Assembly (NCBI GenBank): GCA_014359475.1 | Contig: JACIZI010000005.1 | Span: 114,463-178,462, forward strand | Direction: 5' to 3' | From: Marinobacter sp. | GTDB taxonomy: Bacteria > Pseudomonadota > Gammaproteobacteria > Pseudomonadales > Oleiphilaceae | Length of the DNA stretch: 64,000 nt | In this document: piece after piece, positions 48,802 to 56,867 of the stretch | How the letters are laid out: each line of letters starts with the position of its first letter | Position numbering within the stretch: the stretch's first letter is position 1 | Position numbers and translations under genes: made by a program | The notes under the pieces: model-generated | The model's database searches: none | The model's input: the letters and a program-made list of their open reading frames with translations, nothing else | What the model was told of the DNA's origin: nothing

Positions 48802-48987
48802 TTGATTGATTTCCTTGCCATTGTGACCGTTTTTGCTTTTGTAGTGGTGGGGCTATATGCCGCTTACTACAAGATCGGCGATCTTTCATTGCGCTTTCCA
48901 ATGAAACGTGCATCTTTACAGATGGCTTACCAATGTTCGCTTTTGTTTAAAAGAGGAAGAAAAAGGTTCCGGCCAAAATCTGTATAG
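48802..48987 (+). CDS. Possible small membrane protein (61 residues, TTG start)
   Basis: The frame begins with TTG 4 bases after the preceding stop and encodes a hydrophobic helix (FLAIVTVFAFVVVGLYAAYY, about residues 4-23) followed by a basic tail ending KRGRKRFRPKSV. This is a plausible inside-positive single-pass protein, but the ribosome-binding site is poor. Its end comes 3 bases before the end of the convergent ginD-like gene. It could equally be chance. Confidence 0.35.
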   Translation: MIDFLAIVTVFAFVVVGLYAAYYKIGDLSLRFPMKRASLQMAYQCSLLFKRGRKRFRPKSV

Positions 48988-48989
48988 CA

Positions 48990-49400
48990 CTACTCACGCG
49001 ATTTCCCCCTAAAAACGGTAACGTTTTTACTTTCCAAGATTGCCGAGAGCCGGCGATTTTCGAGTTCAAGAGTGGCGTTTTTCGAAGCAAGTTCGTTGCG
49101 CTGCTCGGTCAAATCTACGATTTTTTCCCGAAGTTGACGATTCTTGAAACGCTCTTCCTTGAGTTTCTCCTGCTTCTCATCACGCTGTCTCTGGATCGCC
49201 TTGTTGGAATTGCCCCGGATGCGCTCCAGCAAGTCTGGGTAGTCTTTGTGGATCAAGGCACGACTGACTCCGGCCTCTTCGGCAACAGCGGCCACCGAGA
49301 CTTTCCTGCCCTTCTCAACGACCTTGGGCTGGTCTTTTTCCAACCGAACAATGGCCAGCCGAATACGCTTGTGAGTGTCTGATTCAGATGGCTTCGACAT
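48990..49400 (-). CDS. GinD/TnpC-like small DNA-binding protein
   Basis: A 136-residue basic protein. A TetR-like helix-turn-helix (SVAAVAEEAGVSRALIHKDY, about residues 34-53) is followed by a long coiled coil (RQLREKIVDLTEQRNELASK, then ATLELENRRLSAILE). It resembles the TnpC/DUF6262-type proteins that accompany multi-recombinase elements such as Tn554 and the ginD product of GInt islands, where it is needed for integration and excision. It overlaps the end of the third recombinase gene by 17 bases. Confidence 0.78.
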   Translation of the reverse strand: MSKPSESDTHKRIRLAIVRLEKDQPKVVEKGRKVSVAAVAEEAGVSRALIHKDYPDLLERIRGNSNKAIQRQRDEKQEKLKEERFKNRQLREKIVDLTEQRNELASKNATLELENRRLSAILESKNVTVFRGKSRE

Positions 49401-51237
49401 CGGCCACTTGCTCCTTGAGGCGATTGATGTCTACACCGAGATCCGTTAAAACCCTTTCGCAGCGTTCCATGGTGCGCTCGACGGTCTTTGATCCTGAGTC
49501 GTCCAGATCATCGATCTGGCGTAGCTCAATCTGTTGCATGTAAAGTCCTTCCCAGAAAGGCTTGTGACTATCATCAATACAACCGTGCTCGCAATCTTCG
49601 CATTGGCCACCCGCACAATCCACGCCGGTATCGTTGGTACACCAGGCAATGCCGGTGGACCGCAGGTAAACCAGTTCGCTGATGGCCTCAATCATCTCTT
49701 TCCGATCTTTGTAGGTACGCACTTCTTCCGAGCGGCTCCGCATTTGGCGGATATGACCGGCCATGCCACCGGAAAGCGGGGTATCAGGCTCCAACCAATG
49801 ACCGACAATCGCCTGACGTTTGCCGTCAAAAGCGGCGTAGATTTCGTCATAGAGCTCCAGATCCTGCGCCTCGTTCATTGCATACAGGATGGTCATATCC
49901 AGGCTCCAGTGCTTGAAGTGATCGCGCAGATAACGCAAGTCGCCCAGCTTGTGATGTACCACGTAGTTGGCAAAGGTGCGCCGGAACTGGTGAGGCGCGA
50001 GTTTCCAGTTTATCCCGAGGTTCTTTGCATACTTACTCAATCTCTTACGAAGGGCGATGCCACTGAGCCGATAAATGCTGTTTCCCTTACTGGTCACTTT
50101 GGTCAGCCCGATGCAGCCTGAGCAGGCTTGTAGGCGCGTCACTTCCTGCAAGTCTCCGGCTGCCCTTGCCTCTTTCAGCGCCTGCTCAAGCTCAGCCTGC
50201 AAGGGGCCTGAAAGCCGCTCTAAGACTTTTACAGCATGAATAGCGATTTCTGGACACAGCCATGAGGTTTCGCCCGCATGGGTTTTGTCCGAGCGTGAAC
50301 CCAGGAAGTAGAACCTCTCACCCTCACGAACCTCGCTGTACCACTGATCTCGCCGGATATTTCCGAGTTCATGGGCTCGTATGCCTGTGGTCGCCAGAAT
50401 GATCACGAAACAGCCGTCACGCAGGTCGAGCAGTGTCCTGTTCAGTGCACCTAGCCCCTCATCCCAACCTTGGTTTTTCAACAAACCGATCAGTTCTTCC
50501 CACTGATCAGCGTGGTTTTTCGAACGAGGTTCGAACTGTGACACTGCATCCCGATGTTCCATCAAGTCGTTGGCTTGGCTGAGCAGAGATTCGGCGTGCT
50601 GAAACAGAGGCCGCAAAATATCATCGGGAATTATGTCCGTCTTCGCTTTGTTCGAATCCTTGTGCCCGGCCAACACGAGGGCGGAGCTTTCTGGCCAAGG
50701 ATGATCAAAGCCGTGGGGAGTATCTCGCAGCAAGTGCCAGCTTCGTTCAACAGCCGATAACCGGCTCCACTTCGTCATGCTACTCAGTGGCTTCCCGGGT
50801 TTACGCCGCGCGGTCAAACGTTGGACGTATTGAGCGTAGCGGACCGCGACCAAAGGGGTGACCTGCGCCTGGCTAATGATGCCCTGGTCGTGCAACCAGT
50901 TCAGCCAAGACACCAGATTCTGGAAAACAATGACGACCGAGCCGTTGCCCAGCGACTTCTCGCCCCAGATGATGCGGGCCAGGACGATTTTGGCCTCGGA
51001 TCGCAGTTCCTCGCCTTTGATCCGTGCAAAATCTAGCTTTCGGAAGCCATCCGTCTGGTTACCAGTGCTCTTGGCTTTGGGCAACCACCACTCCGGATCT
51101 TCGTACCGAGAGAGCACGTAGAGCATCCCATCGGCCCGATCCGTGGTGATGATACCGTGCAGTCCCTCATCAATGGGTAACGCTCTCAACAGCCGCTCGC
51201 GGTCGGCCAGTACCTCTGCGCCCGTGACCTCGCTCAT
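49384..51237 (-). CDS. Large tyrosine recombinase (GinC-like)
   Basis: A 617-residue site-specific recombinase. The C-terminal catalytic domain shows R in ATTGIRAHELGNI, HQFRRTFANYV, and H/W and Y in HFKHWSLDMTILYAMN. A cysteine cluster (WCTNDTGVDC, then CEDCEHGC, about residues 555-580) could bind zinc, as in other large recombinases of this type. The ATG at 51237 forms an ATGA overlap with the upstream recombinase stop; the frame is open 22 codons earlier but inside that gene. It is third in the operon. Confidence 0.82.
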   Translation of the reverse strand: MSEVTGAEVLADRERLLRALPIDEGLHGIITTDRADGMLYVLSRYEDPEWWLPKAKSTGNQTDGFRKLDFARIKGEELRSEAKIVLARIIWGEKSLGNGSVVIVFQNLVSWLNWLHDQGIISQAQVTPLVAVRYAQYVQRLTARRKPGKPLSSMTKWSRLSAVERSWHLLRDTPHGFDHPWPESSALVLAGHKDSNKAKTDIIPDDILRPLFQHAESLLSQANDLMEHRDAVSQFEPRSKNHADQWEELIGLLKNQGWDEGLGALNRTLLDLRDGCFVIILATTGIRAHELGNIRRDQWYSEVREGERFYFLGSRSDKTHAGETSWLCPEIAIHAVKVLERLSGPLQAELEQALKEARAAGDLQEVTRLQACSGCIGLTKVTSKGNSIYRLSGIALRKRLSKYAKNLGINWKLAPHQFRRTFANYVVHHKLGDLRYLRDHFKHWSLDMTILYAMNEAQDLELYDEIYAAFDGKRQAIVGHWLEPDTPLSGGMAGHIRQMRSRSEEVRTYKDRKEMIEAISELVYLRSTGIAWCTNDTGVDCAGGQCEDCEHGCIDDSHKPFWEGLYMQQIELRQIDDLDDSGSKTVERTMERCERVLTDLGVDINRLKEQVADVEAI

Positions 51238-52880
51238 ATCGCCATCCTCGCCATGCTCAGGTCTCGCCAGAACGGGTGGGGATTGTCTTTCGCTTTCTCG
51301 CATTGTTCTTTCACGAGCGCTTGATCAAAGCGAGGTGCAATCTCTTCATCGATCAGTCGAATCACTTTCTTGAGATATTTGGTCCAACGCTTACCAGCAA
51401 AGGTGTCGTAATTGCGCAGGGCGGCCCAGTAAAAGCTGAACAGGCGATACAGGTCATCTCCGGTGATCACGAAGCTCTTGCACCGGAAGCAGCCGAGGTA
51501 GTCTTGGCAGGGTTGGCCGTTTTTTGGGGCGCGCTGCCCGCGACGGACATCTTTGCAAGACGCCACGGGCGTCCGGTCACTGGCGATGATATCCGGCTTA
51601 CTAAGAAGCTCCTGAACACGCGTCTCGCCTAAAAAACGCATATTGGTTTCCGCTTCCGGTGGCGCCTCCCAGTAGTGGGCATTGCCCGTCTGAACCGTGT
51701 GCCGCCCCGTTCTGGCTGTGATCAACGGGTCTTGACCAGACATCTCCCACACTCGATTCAGAAGTGTCTGACGCAACCGAGTGACGTTCAACATGAGCGG
51801 CTTCCCATCGTCCGTTTGAAGCTGGTGTTGGTCGACAAGTAGCTTGATGATGTAGTGCAAATGGCTGGCAGTGAGTCGACATGGTTTGCCCGCGTGCTTG
51901 CCCCGCACTGGCTCGTAGACCAGCAGTCGCCCCCGATCACCCAGCTGGGCGCGTATAGAGGCATTCCTCGTAACGATCAGATCAATGGCATCAGCGGCAT
52001 AGAGATGGATACTGGCCATTTCCGATACTTCCTCTGACTTTCTCAGGGCAACCACGTGCGTGGCGTTGCCGCGACGTTTAAAGCTCACAAGCAGACGCAG
52101 GTTGGATTTGAGCGGATGAGGCTGCACGCAGTCCGTGGTGAGTTCCAGGATGGGTGCCGGATTCATTCCAGTAGACAGAGCGATGGACAGCGCGCAAACG
52201 GTCAAATCGTAGCTGTTCAGCGGCTCCGAGTGGGCCACAATTCGTTCCATCTCTATGCGCAGCGCTTTGATCAAAAACCGCTTTTCATTTTTGCTGAGCG
52301 CCTTCTGGCTCTTACGTCGTTTGTTGGAATTCGGAAACGGATTGGCAGGCCAAACCGTTTTCATATCTACTTCCGGCCAGAACCCGAACCGATGACATGC
52401 CACAAGCAGGGATTTGGTTTTGGTAAAGTGACCCTTTTGCGAGCCGTATTCGATGGGCTCGTTCCTCAGGTGCTGAATAAATCGCTTGATCGTTTCGGCG
52501 TTGAGATCCGCCATAGTCAGGCTTTCACCACTAGCAGCGTGGAGTAACGACAGAAAGGGCGCAAAGTGACGAAAGCCAACGTTCCAGTTACCCACAATCG
52601 TGGTCAGGCTGAGGGACTTTCCATTAGTTTTGACGCTCTCAGCGACCAGCTTTTCGAGGGTGCACTGACAGGCGGCGGTGATGTCGTCGAAGCCCTGACC
52701 GTAAAATGGCCCGAAGTCCGCGTTTCTCGTGTTTGTTGTGTTTTCGGGAAAGGCAACGACCGCGTTCTCTGGCTTTGAGAGCGGCGATGGTTCGATGGTT
52801 TCGGTCTTCGCGTTGTTCGCCGTCTCGTCAACCGCCTTAACCCCAATATCATCACCGTCTAGCGTGAAATCTTTTTTCAT
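51234..52880 (-). CDS. Tyrosine recombinase, divergent (GinB-like)
   Basis: A 548-residue phage-integrase-fold protein. A long N-terminal region precedes the catalytic part, in which VTRLRQTLLNRV and TGRHTVQTGNAHYW correspond to the R and H/Y segments. The first catalytic histidine of HxxR seems to be replaced. A C-x2-C pair (YLGCFRCKSF) follows, again suggesting zinc. It overlaps the genes on both sides by 4 bases, so the three recombinases are made from one message. Confidence 0.78.
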   Translation of the reverse strand: MKKDFTLDGDDIGVKAVDETANNAKTETIEPSPLSKPENAVVAFPENTTNTRNADFGPFYGQGFDDITAACQCTLEKLVAESVKTNGKSLSLTTIVGNWNVGFRHFAPFLSLLHAASGESLTMADLNAETIKRFIQHLRNEPIEYGSQKGHFTKTKSLLVACHRFGFWPEVDMKTVWPANPFPNSNKRRKSQKALSKNEKRFLIKALRIEMERIVAHSEPLNSYDLTVCALSIALSTGMNPAPILELTTDCVQPHPLKSNLRLLVSFKRRGNATHVVALRKSEEVSEMASIHLYAADAIDLIVTRNASIRAQLGDRGRLLVYEPVRGKHAGKPCRLTASHLHYIIKLLVDQHQLQTDDGKPLMLNVTRLRQTLLNRVWEMSGQDPLITARTGRHTVQTGNAHYWEAPPEAETNMRFLGETRVQELLSKPDIIASDRTPVASCKDVRRGQRAPKNGQPCQDYLGCFRCKSFVITGDDLYRLFSFYWAALRNYDTFAGKRWTKYLKKVIRLIDEEIAPRFDQALVKEQCEKAKDNPHPFWRDLSMARMAI

Positions 52881-54016
52881 GCGCAGGCCGCCTCCTTCGC
52901 GGTTTCCTCAATTTCTTCCTGATAACTGGTGCGCAGGTCGTCTTCAATGTCGTCGAGGAAATGCAGGTATTTTTCGGTCGTTGTAATGCTGCTGTGGCCG
53001 AGGCGATCTCGGACATAGATCAAGGGATTGAAAGTCGTGCTCTTTCGGGACAACAACGATTTCAGGGTGTGCGTCGCGTAGGTATGACGCAGGATGTGGG
53101 GATGGCAGGCGAACGACAGCTTCAATCGGTTCAGTTGATTGTTGAGCGAGGTTGGAATGCTCCAGGACTTGCCCTTGGCGGTCACAAAGAGGGTTTTGGG
53201 GTCTGTGCCGTGCTTTCGGATCGTTTCATGACGTTCGTGAATCACGTAGTCCCAGAGATCCGCCATCAATGATATCGGCACATGGATCGTCCGTGGCTTG
53301 TCTCCCTTGGTGCTCATCTCTTGGGGTTTAAGCTCAACAACTACATGACTTCGAGCCGAGATCGATTGGGGGGCTGACACATAAGTAACTGGAAACGTCA
53401 GAAGCTCTTCTTTACGCAACCCCGTCAGCAAGCCCAGGCGAACGATCAATCGAAGCGTTTTGTTGTTGATACTTTTGAGCAGCTCTTCCACTTGTTCTTT
53501 GTTGAGGACTTTGATCCTGGTTGGCGTGGTTTTCAGCAGCACATCCGGCTTTACGGCATACCCCCCGGACGTGTCTGTGTGTGCGAGGAAACCCTTTGTC
53601 TGTTTGACTCTCACCGTTTCAAGGTCATACGGCAACGTGCTTACCCAACCGTGTTTGAGGGCAAACTGATAAAACTTGATGACCAGGTGAAGTCGTCGGT
53701 TTACCGTGGAGGCGTTAAGGTTAAATCGATCAAAGGAAACGTCGCGATACAGGGCTAACAGGGTTTCGTGATTTCGGTGATCAAGCTCTCTCCAATCAAA
53801 CCCATTGGCTTCAATGAACTCGAAATAATCACACAGATCCCTTCCAAACGTTTCCCAACTACGTCGGCTTTGCACACTTCCACGTTTTAAGCAGTGATGA
53901 ACGAGAAATTCCATTCCTTCGACAAACACATCATGATTGGATTTGAGAAGAATCGGGAAGCCTTCATAGGAATGGCCCCTGATTTCAAACTCTGGTGTCG
54001 CTAGGATGAATTCCAA
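52877..54016 (-). CDS. Tyrosine recombinase (GinA-like), first gene of the island operon
   Basis: A 379-residue integrase with an N-terminal SAM-like domain and an intact catalytic set: R in LTGLRKEELLTF, HPHILRHTYATH, H in RLGHSSI and Y in TTEKYLHF. I place the start at a TTG preceded by GAAGAG; no ATG is available in the open frame, which begins at a TAA 8 codons earlier. A rare ATT start is an alternative. It reads away from the island's right end. Confidence 0.83.
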   Translation of the reverse strand: MEFILATPEFEIRGHSYEGFPILLKSNHDVFVEGMEFLVHHCLKRGSVQSRRSWETFGRDLCDYFEFIEANGFDWRELDHRNHETLLALYRDVSFDRFNLNASTVNRRLHLVIKFYQFALKHGWVSTLPYDLETVRVKQTKGFLAHTDTSGGYAVKPDVLLKTTPTRIKVLNKEQVEELLKSINNKTLRLIVRLGLLTGLRKEELLTFPVTYVSAPQSISARSHVVVELKPQEMSTKGDKPRTIHVPISLMADLWDYVIHERHETIRKHGTDPKTLFVTAKGKSWSIPTSLNNQLNRLKLSFACHPHILRHTYATHTLKSLLSRKSTTFNPLIYVRDRLGHSSITTTEKYLHFLDDIEDDLRTSYQEEIEETAKEAACA

Positions 54017-54051
54017 TGCTCGCTCTTCAATGCTGTATTTTTAAACAGTGT

Positions 54052-54063
54052 AAGCATATGCTT
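54052..54063. repeat. 12-base palindrome upstream of the recombinase operon
   Basis: AAGCATATGCTT, a perfect palindrome 36 bases before the ginA-like start. It is well placed for autoregulation by the small DNA-binding protein or for recombinase binding. Position-based inference. Confidence 0.4.
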
Positions 54064-54086
54064 TAAGGATGCAACAGGAAGCGTTC

Positions 54087-54101
54087 ATGTTACATGCTAC
54101 C
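54087..54101 (-). repeat. Proposed right end site of the island
   Basis: Read on the minus strand it is GGTAGCATGTAACAT, a near copy of AGTAACATGTAACAT at 45890-45904. It lies outside the first recombinase gene, where an attachment site is expected. Confidence 0.5.
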
Positions 54102-54144
54102 AAGTGGCGAAATCTCAGAATATGAGGATGGATAACCGCAGTAA

Positions 54145-54158
54145 TGGGTTGGAACCCA
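54145..54158. repeat. 14-base palindrome between island and resolvase
   Basis: TGGGTTGGAACCCA, 6-bp perfect arms with a 2-base centre, 118 bases upstream of the resolvase gene. It could be part of a resolution site or an operator. The rest of this 259-base gap shows no gene. Confidence 0.35.
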
Positions 54159-54275
54159 GCATGGAAACGGTCGTTTGTTGGACGCCTAGACCCTTCGTGC
54201 GAAAACCTGCAATTTCTAGTTGTTTTGTGTCCAAAAATCACGTACAAAAAACTATGATTAGAAAAGGTGCGTTTA

Positions 54276-54839
54276 ATGATCATAGGCTATGCGCGTGTCA
54301 GTACCCAAGATCAAAATCCTGAGTTCCAGGTGGATGCTCTGGAAAAAGCTGGGTGTGAGCAAATCTTTCAGGAGAAGTTTACCGGTAAGCTGCGTGAGCG
54401 ACCTGAGTTGTCGCTGTGTCTTCGTACCCTGCGAAAAGGAGATGTTCTCGTCGTCTGGAAGCTGGACCGGTTAGCACGTTCACTGAAAGACCTAGTTGAG
54501 ATTGTTCAAGACCTGAATGATCGCGAGATTGGTTTTAAATCACTCACCGAAGCAATTGATACGACGAGCTCCGGTGGCCGACTGGTATTTCATATCTTTG
54601 GCGCACTGGCAGAGTTTGAGCATGACCTCATTAGAGAACGCACAAAGGCTGGTCTTCAGGCAGCCAGGGCACGAGGACGAAAAGGTGGGCGAAAACCCTC
54701 GATGTCCGATTCGGATGTCCGTAAAGCCGCGGCCATGCTCTCCGACCCTCAAATCACGAAAACAGAAGTTGCGGCTCACTTCGGTGTGACTCGAACGACG
54801 TTGAACGCCTCACTTAAAAGAATTGGATTGGCTGCCTGA
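54276..54839 (+). CDS. Serine recombinase (resolvase/invertase family)
   Basis: A 187-residue small serine recombinase of the Tn3-resolvase/Hin type. The catalytic serine is in YARVSTQDQN (S9), the arginine-rich active-site segment is WKLDRLARSLKDL (about 64-76), the long E-helix begins at GALAEFEHDLIRERT, and the C-terminus is a helix-turn-helix (TKTEVAAHFGVTRTTLNASL). A second in-frame start (GTG, 3 codons earlier) is possible. No transposase gene accompanies it. It points toward hsdM, 42 bases away. Confidence 0.88.
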   Translation: MIIGYARVSTQDQNPEFQVDALEKAGCEQIFQEKFTGKLRERPELSLCLRTLRKGDVLVVWKLDRLARSLKDLVEIVQDLNDREIGFKSLTEAIDTTSSGGRLVFHIFGALAEFEHDLIRERTKAGLQAARARGRKGGRKPSMSDSDVRKAAAMLSDPQITKTEVAAHFGVTRTTLNASLKRIGLAA

Positions 54840-54881
54840 AATAGTCGCAGCCCGACAACATGCTGTATTGGAGCTCCACGG

Positions 54882-56867
54882 ATGACTGACGACAAAACCA
54901 ACCACTCCCAAACCGCCGCGTTTATCTGGTCGGTTGCCGACCTTCTACGCGGTGATTTCAAGCAGAGCCAGTATGGGCGGGTCATCCTGCCGTTTACCCT
55001 GCTGCGTCGTCTGGAGTGTGTTCTTGAGCCAACGAAGGCTCAGGTACTGTCAGCAGCCCAGGAGCATCAGACCAAACCGGATGCAGTTCGTGAGAAGCTT
55101 TTGCTTCGAGCCGCTGGCCAGCAGTTCTTTAATGCTTCTCCCTTAAGTCTGGCTACTCTGTCTGACAGCCAAACGGCTGACGACCTGATGAGCTATGTTC
55201 AGTCGTTCAGCCAGGATGCCCGGGAGATTTTCGAGCATTTTCATTTCGAAGACTTCGTACAACAACTCAGTGCCAACAACTTGCTCTACCAGGTGGTGCA
55301 GCGGTTTGCCAGCATTGACCTGAGCCCGGCAACCATCAGCAACTTCGGTATGGGGATCATCTTTGAAGAATTGATCCGGAAATTTGCGGAGAGCTCTAAT
55401 GAAACGGCCGGGGAACACTTCACGCCACGGGATATCGTGCATCTGACCACCTCCATTGTCCTGACCGGACAGGAGAACCGGTTAACGCCTAATAGCATTG
55501 TGACCATCTACGATCCTACAGCTGGAACGGGCGGGTTCTTGTCCGAAGGCGACGAGTACATTCAGCAGATCAGCGAGAGTGTCACCGTCTCGCTACACGG
55601 CCAGGAATTGAACCCGGAGTCCTACGCCATCTGTAAAGCCGACATGCTGATCAAAGGCCAGGAAGTCAGCAATATCAAGCTCGGCAACACGCTGTCGGAT
55701 GATCAGCTGGCTACTAATAAGTTTGACCTGATGCTCAGTAACCCGCCATTTGGCGTGGAATGGAAAAAGGTGCAGAAGCAGGTCACTGATGAGCACAAGC
55801 ATCGAGGCTTTGATGGTCGTTTTGGGCCTGGGCTTCCCCGTGTGTCCGATGGCTCCCTGCTGTTCCTGATGCACCTGGTCAGCAAAATGCGGGATGCCCG
55901 CGAGGGTGGATCCCGGATCGGCATCATCCTCAATGGTAGCCCATTGTTTACGGGTGGGGCTGGCAGTGGCGAATCCGAAATTCGGCGCTATCTACTGCAG
56001 AACGATATGGTCGAAGCCATCGTGGCTCTGCCAACAGATATGTTCTACAACACCGGAATCTCCACCTATGTGTGGGTGCTTTCCAATAACAAGCCTGCTG
56101 AACGCAAAGGCAAGGTTCAGCTGATTGATGCTACTGACCGGGCGACCAAGATGCGTAAGTCCCTCGGCAGTAAGCGCCAGTTTGTCAGCGAGTCCGACCA
56201 GGGCGAGATCGTGCGCATGTACGGCGACTTCCAGGAAACCAAGAAAAGTAAAATCTTCCCCATCGAAGTCTTCGGTTACCGACGTATCACGGTTGAGCGT
56301 CCGCGAAAGCTGAACTTCCAAACTTCAGAAGAGCGAATCGCTCGGATTGCGGACGAAAAAGCCATCCAGAAAATGGATCAGGAAGACCAGAACAAGATCC
56401 TCGCGGCGTGTCGTGCCCTGGATGCCAATACGGTCTACCGAAATCGCAAGCAGTTCCAGAAGGCCCTGAAGGCTTCGCTCACCGATCATCAGGTGTACCT
56501 GAGTGCCCCTCAACTGAAAGCCCTGCTCAATGCGCTGAGTGAGCGCGACCCAGAAGCGGATACCTGCACGGACAGCAAAGGTAATCCAGAAGCCGATACC
56601 GGCCTGCGGGATTATGAGAACGTCCCCCTCACAGAGTCCGTGTACGACTACTTTGAGCGAGAAGTGAGACCCCATGTGCCGGACGCCTGGATTGATGAAG
56701 CCAAGCGGGACGAGAAGGATGGCGAAGTGGGTATTGTTGGCTTCGAGATTCCGTTTAACCGGCACTTCTATGAGTTCACGCCACCCCGCCCGTTGGATGA
56801 GATTGACGCGGATCTGAAGCAGTGTACTAATCGGATCAAGCAGATGATTGAGGAGCTGTCTGCGTGA
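54882..56867 (+). CDS. hsdM: Type I restriction-modification DNA methyltransferase subunit HsdM
   Basis: The 661-residue N6-adenine methyltransferase subunit of a type I system. The N-terminal HsdM_N helical domain ([20 protein letters not shown], about 14-33) precedes the catalytic domain with SAM motif [10 protein letters not shown] (211-220) and catalytic NPPF (287-290). The C-terminal part after residue 480 is long and helical. GGAGC lies before the ATG. Its stop overlaps the hsdS start (GTGA), so M and S are translated together. Confidence 0.95.
   Translation: MTDDKTNHSQTAAFIWSVADLLRGDFKQSQYGRVILPFTLLRRLECVLEPTKAQVLSAAQEHQTKPDAVREKLLLRAAGQQFFNASPLSLATLSDSQTADDLMSYVQSFSQDAREIFEHFHFEDFVQQLSANNLLYQVVQRFASIDLSPATISNFGMGIIFEELIRKFAESSNETAGEHFTPRDIVHLTTSIVLTGQENRLTPNSIVTIYDPTAGTGGFLSEGDEYIQQISESVTVSLHGQELNPESYAICKADMLIKGQEVSNIKLGNTLSDDQLATNKFDLMLSNPPFGVEWKKVQKQVTDEHKHRGFDGRFGPGLPRVSDGSLLFLMHLVSKMRDAREGGSRIGIILNGSPLFTGGAGSGESEIRRYLLQNDMVEAIVALPTDMFYNTGISTYVWVLSNNKPAERKGKVQLIDATDRATKMRKSLGSKRQFVSESDQGEIVRMYGDFQETKKSKIFPIEVFGYRRITVERPRKLNFQTSEERIARIADEKAIQKMDQEDQNKILAACRALDANTVYRNRKQFQKALKASLTDHQVYLSAPQLKALLNALSERDPEADTCTDSKGNPEADTGLRDYENVPLTESVYDYFEREVRPHVPDAWIDEAKRDEKDGEVGIVGFEIPFNRHFYEFTPPRPLDEIDADLKQCTNRIKQMIEELSA

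Larger units (their letters stand above)
45890..54101. mobile_element. GInt-like genomic island (ginABCD, cargo, AT-rich end)
   Basis: An 8.2-kb accessory block between argH and the resolvase gene. It has the three parts described for GInt islands. At one end is an operon of three different tyrosine recombinases and a small DNA-binding protein. In the middle is a short cargo of unrelated genes. At the other end is an AT-rich stretch. The cargo is visibly more AT-rich than the backbone. The proposed ends carry matching 15-base sequences in inverted orientation. Tn554, which has two such recombinases plus TnpC, is the nearest classical relative. Exact boundaries are inferred. Confidence 0.72.
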
